A stretch of 20,311 nt of DNA from Betaproteobacteria bacterium (GTDB lineage Bacteria; Pseudomonadota; Gammaproteobacteria; Burkholderiales; Casimicrobiaceae): contig VBCS01000213.1 in assembly GCA_005888955.1 (NCBI GenBank), positions 1 to 20,311 on the forward strand. The letters run 5' to 3'. Both the position numbers and the translations under genes were made by a program. Under the pieces are notes generated by a model. It did no database searches. It was not told the DNA's origin and saw only the letters and a program-made list of their open reading frames with translations. Positions 7,210-13,635 of this stretch are shown in pieces. The stretch's first letter is position 1. Every line of letters starts with the position of its first letter.

Positions 7210-7215
7210 ATTATA
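7210..7215 (-). promoter_or_regulatory. Candidate -10 box for greB
   Basis: A perfect TATAAT on the minus strand, about 49 bases upstream of the greB start. No convincing -35 box is seen at 16-18 bases, so the call rests on the -10 box and its position. Confidence 0.45.
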
Positions 7216-7273
7216 GGCCAGCGCCAGAGAAGGCGCGGGCTCCGTTTCGCGCCGGGCGCCCCAGCACCCGGCA

Positions 7274-7279
7274 TATAAT
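7274..7279 (+). promoter_or_regulatory. Candidate -10 box for the btuC-like gene
   Basis: A perfect TATAAT on the plus strand, 41 bases before ATG 7321, giving a leader of about 35 bases. No good -35 box is present. I see no cobalamin riboswitch in this short leader, unlike the btuB side of the locus. Confidence 0.45.
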
Positions 7280-7320
7280 CGCCGCTCTTGCCGGCTCGCC
7301 CTCCCACGCTTTTCGTCGCA

Positions 7321-8252
7321 ATGTCCCGGATTTCCGCCGTTCCCGCCCTGCTCGCGCTCACCGCCATTGCGCTGGTCGCAATCGCGCTGGCGCTCTCGGC
7401 CGGCAGCGTCGCGATCGATCCAGCGTCCGTCCTGCGCGCGCTCTTTGCCTCCGGCGACTCGACACAACAGGCGATCGTGCGCGAGCTCCGCTTGCCGCGC
7501 GCGGTTGCGGCATTTGCGGCCGGAGGATGTCTCTCGCTCGCGGGCGCGCTACTCCAGGTGCTTCTCAGGAATTCTCTGGCAGATCCGTACGTATTGGGCG
7601 TATCAGGCGGCGCCGCGGCCGGCGCGCTGACGACCATGCTGCTCGGCGCCGCTCCGCGATCGTCTTCGGTCTAGCGCGCGGCAGAGGTCCCTGGTCGCCG
7701 ACGCGGCTCCTGCTCACGGGAGTCGTCGTCGCAGCCGGCTGGGGCGCAGTGGTGGCGCTCATCCTGTCGCTCGCGCCCGAGGCACAGCTGCGTGGCATGC
7801 TCTTCTGGTTGATCGGCGACCTGTCAGCGCCGCCGGCTGCCTGGTCGACGCTGGGCGCGCTGGTGCTCGCGGTCGCGGCAGCGCTGCCCTTCGCCGGCGA
7901 CCTGAACGCGCTTGCTCGCGGCGACACCGCCGCCGCCGCGCTGGGCGTCGACGTCCTGCGCCTCCCATGGCTGCTCTTCGCGCTGGCCGCGTTCCTGACC
8001 GCCGCTGCGGTGACGACCGCCGGCGCGATCGGCTTCGTCGGGCTGATCGTTCCGCACGCGGTGCGCCTCGTGCTCGGCAACGATCAACGCGTGCTCCTGC
8101 CAGCAGCCGCGCTGGCGGGCGGGACGCTGCTGCTCGTCGCCGACATACTGGCGCGGCAGATCGCGGCACCGGCGCAGTTGCCCACAGGTGTCATCACTGC
8201 GCTGATCGGCGTGCCGACCTTCCTGTATTTGCTGCGGCGAGAGCAGCGATGA
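7321..8252 (+). pseudogene. btuC: Cobalamin/iron-siderophore ABC permease (BtuC/FecCD family), frameshifted with an internal loss
   Basis: The first part (7321 to about 7655) encodes a normal FecCD/BtuC N-terminus: a signal-anchor helix, LRLPRAVAAFAAGGCLSLAGALLQ and NSLADPYVLGVSGGAAAGAL. It then hits TAG at 7672-7674. Homology resumes two frames over (from about 7657, AIVFGLARGRGPWSPTRLLLTG) and continues through AGAIGFVGLIVPHAVRL and the C-terminus to TGA 8250-8252. Comparison with BtuC from memory suggests about 20 residues are also missing at the junction, between TTMLLG and AIVFGLAR, in the loop and start of the next membrane helix. The lesion is therefore a roughly 60-base deletion that is not a multiple of three, not a single-base slip. 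The stop overlaps the ATPase start (ATGA). A sequencing or assembly fault is possible. Confidence 0.85.
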
Positions 8253-9019
8253 CGCCGCCGCTGCTCGCCGCGTACGGCCTTGGCGTGACCATCGCCGGTA
8301 ATCAAGTATGCAGCGGCCTCGATCTCGCCATCCTGCCCGGCCAATGCTGGGCGATCCTGGGACGCAACGGGGCGGGCAAGACCACACTGCTGCACACGCT
8401 GGCGGGACTGCGCGGCCCGGCGGCCGGTACGATCGAGCTCCGTGGGAAACCGCTGGCAACACTCGCGCGCCGCGACATTGCGCGCCTGCGCGGGCTGCTG
8501 CTGCAGGACGACAGCGACGCGTTCCCCGCGACCGTGCTCGAATCCGTGCTTGTCGGCCGCCATCCGCATCTTTCGCGCTGGCAATGGGAAAGTGCGGAGG
8601 ACGTGCGGATCGCGCGCGAGGCGCTGGCGGCCGCCGATATGGCGGGCACCGAAGCGCGCGACGTGCGTACGCTTTCCGGAGGCGAGCGGCGCCGCGTCGC
8701 GCTCGCCGCCCTGCTGGCACAGCAACCGCACCTGTTTCTGCTCGACGAGCCTTCCAGCCATCTCGATTTGTCGCACCAGCTCATGCTGCTCGAGCGGCTC
8801 GCCGCCGCAGTCCGCTCAGGTGACAAATCGCTGATCATGGTCGTGCACGACGTCAACCTTGCAGTTCGCTATTGCGATCACGCGCTGCTGCTCGCGGACG
8901 GCGAAGCGCTCGCCGGACCGGCGCAGGAGCTCTTTACCGCGGAGCGGCTTTCCGCCGTCTATCGCGTCTCGCTCAAGGAAGTTGCCGGCCCGCGCGGCAA
9001 CCTCTTCGCTCCCGATTAG
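8249..9019 (+). CDS. btuD: ABC transporter ATPase for cobalamin uptake (BtuD-like)
   Basis: A 256-residue ATP-binding subunit with Walker A GRNGAGKTT (38-46), signature LSGGERRR (from 142), Walker B LFLLDEPSSHLD (Asp166, Glu167) and switch histidine in VVHDVN (His200). It belongs to the FecE/BtuD class that powers FecCD-type permeases. The start overlaps the permease stop by four bases (ATGA), so the two were built as a translationally coupled pair. All catalytic motifs are intact although the partner permease gene is broken. It ends 15 bases from the convergent binding-protein gene. Cobalamin specificity comes from context (btuB, btuF and a riboswitch); a siderophore role cannot be excluded from the ATPase alone. 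Confidence 0.88.
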   Translation: MTPPLLAAYGLGVTIAGNQVCSGLDLAILPGQCWAILGRNGAGKTTLLHTLAGLRGPAAGTIELRGKPLATLARRDIARLRGLLLQDDSDAFPATVLESVLVGRHPHLSRWQWESAEDVRIAREALAAADMAGTEARDVRTLSGGERRRVALAALLAQQPHLFLLDEPSSHLDLSHQLMLLERLAAAVRSGDKSLIMVVHDVNLAVRYCDHALLLADGEALAGPAQELFTAERLSAVYRVSLKEVAGPRGNLFAPD

Positions 9020-9034
9020 CCTGCCAAGAGGCGT

Positions 9035-9925
9035 TCACCGCACTCGGTTCTCCCGCGCTCGATCGAGCGCGGCGCAAAGCTGCTCGGCGCCCGCCGCGAA
9101 GCGTGGCCCGGCACGATGGAGGAGATTCGCGTCGACCACGAACAGGTTGCCCCGAGCGACCGCGGGGAGATTCTTCCAGTGTTTCCATTCGTCGAGCCAG
9201 GCCGGCCGGACCGCATTGTCGGTGCCGGCGATGATCGCCTCCGGTCGCGCCGCGAGCACGTCCTCGACGCCGACGGCGGGCGCCGGCGTGGCGAGCGCTC
9301 CAAAGACGTTCTCCCCGCCGCACAAGCGGATCGCTGCTGTGATCAGATGCCCTCCGCCTATCGTATAGAGCGGCTGGTGCCAGATTTCGTAGAACACGGA
9401 GAGTTTCGCCGCGTCGCGATCGTGCGAGTCCAATGCCGAAAGCCGCGCGCGAAACGCAGCTGCCGCGCGCGCCGCCGACGCGAGCGTTCCGGCCAGCGTG
9501 CCCAGCCGCTCGAGCTCTACCGCAATCGCTGCGGGCGTGCGGGGATCGGATACGAAGACCGGAATGCCCAGCGCGCGCAGGCGCTCGATCTGCGCGGGTG
9601 CAAGATAGGGCCACACGATGACGAGGTCGGGCTTGAGCGCGACGATGCGCTCGAGGTCGACGCCTGCGGAAGTTCCCACGCGTGCCACTCGTGCCGCCTC
9701 GGGCGGCCAATCCGCGGGGGCGAGTACGCCGACGACGCGCTCGCCCGCGCCGGCGGCGAACAGGAGCTCGGTGGCATGCGGCGCGAGACTGACGATGCGC
9801 GCCGCCGGCACGGCGAGCTCAATGCGCGCGCCTGTCGCATCCACGGCCGCCACCGGCGCGGCACCAGCCGGGCCGCCGAGGCCCGCGATGAGCGCCACCA
9901 ATGCCCAGAAATGCGCGCGCAGCAC
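9035..9925 (-). CDS. btuF: Periplasmic cobalamin-binding protein (BtuF-like)
   Basis: A 296-residue substrate-binding protein. It has a signal peptide (charged start, then FWALVALIAGLGGPAGA, cleavage probably just after) and an ABC-type periplasmic-binding core: RIVSLAPHATELLFAAGAGERVVGV, DLERIVALKPDLVIVW, GIPVFVSDPRTP and IGGGHLITAAIRLCGGENVF. These match BtuF-type class III binding proteins, with one helix linking two lobes. The start is GTG 9925, four bases after the btuB stop, so translation is probably coupled and the gene shares the btuB riboswitch-controlled transcript. It would deliver B12 from the periplasm to the BtuCD permease encoded convergently. Confidence 0.88.
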   Translation of the reverse strand: MLRAHFWALVALIAGLGGPAGAAPVAAVDATGARIELAVPAARIVSLAPHATELLFAAGAGERVVGVLAPADWPPEAARVARVGTSAGVDLERIVALKPDLVIVWPYLAPAQIERLRALGIPVFVSDPRTPAAIAVELERLGTLAGTLASAARAAAAFRARLSALDSHDRDAAKLSVFYEIWHQPLYTIGGGHLITAAIRLCGGENVFGALATPAPAVGVEDVLAARPEAIIAGTDNAVRPAWLDEWKHWKNLPAVARGNLFVVDANLLHRAGPRFAAGAEQLCAALDRARENRVR

Positions 9926-9929
9926 CGCT

Positions 9930-11774
9930 TTAAAACCGGTAACGGACGCCCGCGAACACGCTCGCGCCCGCAGTGTTGTAGTCGGCCACGAGCTCGTAAT
10001 GCTTGTCGAGCGCGTTGTCCAGACGCGCGAAGAGCGTCCAGCCGCCGGGCAGCGCATAGTCCGCCGTCAGATTGACGAGCGCATAACCGCCCATGTGAGT
10101 GGCGCTCGCCGGGTCGTCGAATCGCTTGGAAGAAGCGACGACCTCGGCGCCCAGCCGCAGCCCTTGCCAGGATTGCCCGATCGCAATCGAGCCGTGGCGC
10201 CGCGCGCGCCGCGGGAGCAGATTGCCCGTTGCGTCGTCCTCGGGGCTTTGCAGATCGGCGCTGGCTCTGACGCTCAAGCCGCCCCACGCGCCCTGGAATT
10301 CGATCGTAACGCCCTTCAACGTCGCGTTCTCGATGTTCTGCGGCGCACAAGCGGCGGCGCCGCATTCGAACACGATCAGATCCCGGACACGGTTGTGATA
10401 CGCGACGATTCCCACGGAGAAGTCGCTTCGCGTATAGCGCAGCGCGGCCTCGAGGTTGCGCGCCGTCTCCGGCTGGAGGCCGGGATTTGAAAAACCCGGG
10501 TAGTAGAGGTCGTTGAACGTCGGGACCTTGAACGCGGTGCCATAACTCGCGCTCGCGCGCCAGCCGTCGCCGATCGCGTAGCCGTAGGCAAGCGCGCCGG
10601 TCGTCTTGCCGCCGAACTGCGAGCTGTCGTCGCGGCGCAGGTTTGCCTGCAGCGCTTGCGGCCCGTCTCGCCATTGCCAGACGCCGGTGACGGAATTGGT
10701 ATTGCGCGCGGTGACCGCGAATCCAGCGTCGGTGCCGATCCTTTCCTCACGACGCTCGAGCGCAAGCGACAGATTGCCGTGCGGAATCGCGAAGTCGTTC
10801 TGCCACCCATATTGGTGTTGGCGGGTCTTGAAGCGCGAGCGACCGAATCCCGACTCCGATACGCTGTCGTCATCGCCTTCGCCGGCCTCGAGCCGGCTCG
10901 TCCAGAACGATGCCAGCCGGTTCCGGCTCGCGACCGAGTAACTCGTAAGCGTCGTGATGGTCCGGTCGTCGAAGCCGAGACCGCCGTCGAATTGCGCGTT
11001 CGCCCTGCTGCGGAAGAACTGCGCCGACAGCTCCTGGTCATCGGCGAAGCGAAAGCTCACGCTGCCGCTGCCGCTTTCGTCGCGATAGCCGTCGCGATCG
11101 GGGTTGTAGCTGAAGTTAGCGGGATTGCCGATGGCGTTAAAGCCCTCGCTCTTGCGTACGCCCGCCTGGAGCGCGAACCGCCATGGGCCGCTGCCGTCCG
11201 AGACACCGCCGCTCGCGACGCCGGTTCCGTACGTCCCGTGGGCCGCGCTGGTGTTGGCGGCGAGCATGCCGTCGCTGCGGCGCGTGAATATCTGGATCAC
11301 GCCGCCGATCGCGTCGGCGCCGTAAAGGCTCGACGCGGGCCCGCGCAGGATCTCGATATGGTCGATCTGCTCGAGCGGAATCGCTTCGAACGCAGTCGCG
11401 CCATCGCTCGACGAGCCGATGCGCAGTCCGTCGAGCAACACCAGCGTGTGGCCGCGGTTGGCGCCGCGCAGGAAGACCGAGCTCGTCGAGCCGGGCCCGC
11501 CGTTCATCGCGATCTCTACGCCTGGGACGCGGGCGAGCAGTTCGGCGAGGCTCTGCGCGCCTGCGCGCGCGATCTCCTCGGGTCCGATCGTGGTCACGTC
11601 GGCGATGAGTTCGGCAAGCGGCTGTGGTGAGCGCGCCGCTGTGACGAAGACCGGCTCGATCGTCGTTTGTTTGGGCAGGACCTGGGCGTCGGGCGCGCTC
11701 AAGTAGAAGACGAAAGTAGCGGCGAGCAAACTTGTACTGCACCAACGGGACAGTATCAGGGACAAAGCAGGCAT
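9930..11774 (-). CDS. btuB: TonB-dependent vitamin B12 receptor BtuB
   Basis: A 614-residue outer-membrane receptor. A signal peptide (residues 1 to about 30) precedes a TonB box-like EPVFVTAAR (40-48). The plug domain includes SLAELLARVPGVEI, VFLRGANRGHTLVLLDG, IEILRGPASSLYGADAIGGVIQI, and about 22 beta strands follow. The C-terminus ends YRF with the terminal aromatic needed for outer-membrane assembly. The length equals that of E. coli BtuB (614 with signal). The start ATG 11774 has the ribosome-binding site GGAGAAG. The cobalamin riboswitch upstream makes B12 the likely substrate. It is the first gene of a btuB-btuF unit and is divergent from miaB. Confidence 0.93.
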   Translation of the reverse strand: MPALSLILSRWCSTSLLAATFVFYLSAPDAQVLPKQTTIEPVFVTAARSPQPLAELIADVTTIGPEEIARAGAQSLAELLARVPGVEIAMNGGPGSTSSVFLRGANRGHTLVLLDGLRIGSSSDGATAFEAIPLEQIDHIEILRGPASSLYGADAIGGVIQIFTRRSDGMLAANTSAAHGTYGTGVASGGVSDGSGPWRFALQAGVRKSEGFNAIGNPANFSYNPDRDGYRDESGSGSVSFRFADDQELSAQFFRSRANAQFDGGLGFDDRTITTLTSYSVASRNRLASFWTSRLEAGEGDDDSVSESGFGRSRFKTRQHQYGWQNDFAIPHGNLSLALERREERIGTDAGFAVTARNTNSVTGVWQWRDGPQALQANLRRDDSSQFGGKTTGALAYGYAIGDGWRASASYGTAFKVPTFNDLYYPGFSNPGLQPETARNLEAALRYTRSDFSVGIVAYHNRVRDLIVFECGAAACAPQNIENATLKGVTIEFQGAWGGLSVRASADLQSPEDDATGNLLPRRARRHGSIAIGQSWQGLRLGAEVVASSKRFDDPASATHMGGYALVNLTADYALPGGWTLFARLDNALDKHYELVADYNTAGASVFAGVRYRF

Positions 11775-11781
11775 CGCACTT

Positions 11782-11834
11782 CTCCGCGTGGGCCGTGCAT
11801 CCCCGCACGGCGGGTGGATCGAATCAACGCGGAA
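11782..11834 (-). promoter_or_regulatory. RBS-sequestering hairpin of the btuB leader (expression platform)
   Basis: In the transcript, TTCCGCGT (11834 to 11827) can pair with ACGCGGAG (11789 to 11782) over eight positions including one G-U pair. This buries all of the GGAG core of the btuB ribosome-binding site. Nested inside is a perfect 7-bp hairpin, GCCGTGC / GCACGGC (11792-11811) with a 6-base loop. The pairing is read directly from sequence. That it is the OFF state of the riboswitch is inference, consistent with translational control being common for proteobacterial B12 riboswitches. No intrinsic terminator is seen in the leader. Confidence 0.6.
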
Positions 11835-11932
11835 TGAGGAGTCGGCGGATGGCCGCTCGAGTGGCAGGAGGCGACCGTCCGGCCGCTTGCCGCCACCCGC
11901 GGTGCGCCTGGTTCCGGCGCGGTGCGCCGGAC

Positions 11933-12140
11933 GCAGGCCGGTCTCCGGGCTCGTCAGTTGAAGCTTGAGGCCGTCATGCCTTCCCGCTCGCCTGAGAGCG
12001 AACAGTGGCGTCGTTCGACGGCCCGCACTGACCTACCGTTGCGGGGGCAGCGCCGGCATGGCCTCAAGGGCTTCGCCCCGCGGCTTGACCGGCTTCCCGT
12101 TTCACCCGCCGCGCTCTCGAGCCGCGCGGCGGACACCTGC
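11933..12140 (-). promoter_or_regulatory. Cobalamin riboswitch controlling btuB-btuF
   Basis: On the minus strand the conserved elements occur in order: GCAGGTGTCC (5' strand, 12140-12131), a peripheral hairpin (GCCGCGC/GCGCGGC, 12108-12130), TGAAACGGGAAGCCGGT, CCGGCGCTGCCCCCGCAAC (B12 box, followed by GGTAGG), CACTG, GGGAAGGC, and the closing GAGCCCGGAGACCGGCCTGC. The ends GCAGGT and ACC...CTGC can pair. This is a class I-type adenosylcobalamin aptamer of about 208 bases, slightly long because of an insertion in the GGT...CC loop. A TATAAT box lies eight bases upstream, so transcription should start at the aptamer's first base. The aptamer, 157-base linker and promoter fill the btuB-miaB gap of about 450 bases. 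Confidence 0.93.
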
Positions 12141-12147
12141 TGGGCCC

Positions 12148-12153
12148 ATTATA
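12148..12153 (-). promoter_or_regulatory. -10 box of the btuB promoter
   Basis: A perfect TATAAT on the minus strand. The expected start, about seven bases downstream, coincides with the 5' end of the cobalamin aptamer, which supports both calls. The -35 region is GC-rich and not recognisable. Confidence 0.65.
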
Positions 12154-12190
12154 GCGCCCGTCGGGGGCAGAGGCGCGCCGGGATGGTAGC

Positions 12191-12199
12191 TGCTATACT
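12191..12199 (+). promoter_or_regulatory. Extended -10 promoter of miaB
   Basis: TGCTATACT is an extended -10 element (TG, one base, then TATACT). It places transcription start near 12206 and leaves a leader of about 20 bases before ATG 12226. No -35 box is evident, as is common for extended -10 promoters. It lies back to back with the btuB promoter. Confidence 0.55.
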
Positions 12200-12225
12200 T
12201 GCGGGCTTTCCACGCGCCTATTTCC

Positions 12226-13557
12226 ATGGCCCGCAAGCTGTATATCCGCACGTTCGGCTGCCAGATGAACGAGTACGACTCGGACAAGATGGCCGACGTG
12301 CTGCGCGAAGCGCAAGGGCTCGAGCTGACCGAGCGGCCCGACGAGGCCGACGTGATCCTGTTCAACACGTGCTCGGTGCGCGAGAAGGCACAGGAGCGCG
12401 TCTTCCACGATCTCGGTCGGGTGCGCGGCCTCAAGGCGGCGAAGCCCGAGCTCATCATCGGCGTGGGCGGTTGTGTCGCGAGCCAGGAAGGCGCGGCGAT
12501 CGTGCGCCGTGCCCCCTACGTCGACGTCGTCTTCGGACCGCAGACCCTGCACCGGTTGCCCGACCTCATCGCGCGCCGGCGCAGCACCGGGCGGCCGCAG
12601 GTCGACATCAGTTTTCCCGAGGTCGAGAAATTCGATCATCTGCCCCCGCCGCGGATCGAGGGCGTCAGCGCCTTTGTGTCGATCATGGAGGGCTGTAGCA
12701 AGTATTGCAGCTTCTGCGTCGTGCCGTACACGCGTGGCGAAGAGGTCTCGCGGCCGTTCGACGACGTGCTCACCGAGGTCGCCGATCTTACCGACCAGGG
12801 GGTCAAGGAGATCACGCTGCTCGGCCAGAACGTGAACGCCTACCGAGGCGTCATGAGCGCCGATGGCGGGGTTGCCGACCTGGCGACACTGCTTGAATAC
12901 CTTGCCGAGTTTCCGGAGCTCGAACGCATCCGCTACACCACTTCGCATCCGAAGGAGATGACCTCGCGGCTGATCGAGGCTTACGGCAAGCTGCCGAAGC
13001 TCGTATCGACGCTCCACCTCCCGGTGCAGTCGGGATCCGATCGCGTGCTCGCGGCGATGAAGCGCGGCTACACCGCGCTCGAGTATAAAGCGATCGTCCG
13101 GAGGCTCCGCGCGGTGCGTCCGCAGTTGTCATTGACGTCCGACTTCATCGTCGCCTTCCCCGGCGAGACCGATAAGGATTTCGAGCAGACGATGAGGCTC
13201 GTCGACGACGTAGGTTTCGACGGCAGCTTCAGTTTTATCTACAGCCCTCGGCCCGGAACGCCGGCGGCGGATTTTCCCGATCAGGTCGCTGCCGCGGTCG
13301 CGCAGGCGCGGCTCGCACGGCTGCAGGCAGCGCTCGACGCCCAATACTGGGCGCACAGCGAGCGCATGATCGGCAGCGCCGAGCGCGTCTTGGTGACCGG
13401 TCGTTCGGCGCGAAGCGAGGGCGAGTTGGCCGGCCGGACCGAGGCCAACCGTGTCGTCAACTTTCCCGGCGCGGCCAGTCTGGTCGGCAACTATGCCGAT
13501 GTGCGCATCATCGCAGCGCTGTCGCATTCGTTGCGCGGCGAGCTCGCGGCCGCCTGA
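12226..13557 (+). CDS. miaB: tRNA-2-methylthio-N6-dimethylallyladenosine synthase MiaB
   Basis: A 443-residue radical-SAM methylthiotransferase that adds the 2-methylthio group to i6A37 of tRNAs reading UNN codons. The N-terminal UPF0004 domain carries the auxiliary-cluster cysteines Cys12 (FGCQMNEYDSD), Cys49 (NTCSVRE) and Cys83 (GGCVASQ). The radical-SAM CxxxCxxC is at 157, 161 and 164, the same numbers as in E. coli MiaB. A TRAM-like domain ends the protein. ATG 12226 is chosen because the family begins KLYIRTFGCQMN; the TTG at 12199 overlaps the promoter. It heads the miaB, phoH, ybeY, corC, lnt cluster, but a large protease gene separates it from phoH here. Confidence 0.95.
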   Translation: MARKLYIRTFGCQMNEYDSDKMADVLREAQGLELTERPDEADVILFNTCSVREKAQERVFHDLGRVRGLKAAKPELIIGVGGCVASQEGAAIVRRAPYVDVVFGPQTLHRLPDLIARRRSTGRPQVDISFPEVEKFDHLPPPRIEGVSAFVSIMEGCSKYCSFCVVPYTRGEEVSRPFDDVLTEVADLTDQGVKEITLLGQNVNAYRGVMSADGGVADLATLLEYLAEFPELERIRYTTSHPKEMTSRLIEAYGKLPKLVSTLHLPVQSGSDRVLAAMKRGYTALEYKAIVRRLRAVRPQLSLTSDFIVAFPGETDKDFEQTMRLVDDVGFDGSFSFIYSPRPGTPAADFPDQVAAAVAQARLARLQAALDAQYWAHSERMIGSAERVLVTGRSARSEGELAGRTEANRVVNFPGAASLVGNYADVRIIAALSHSLRGELAAA

Positions 13558-13635
13558 CGTGCCGGATCATCCCCGCGCGAGACCCTCACGTCCGCGGATT
13601 CATATCATTGACTCACTGACTTAAAGGTTGTCGCA

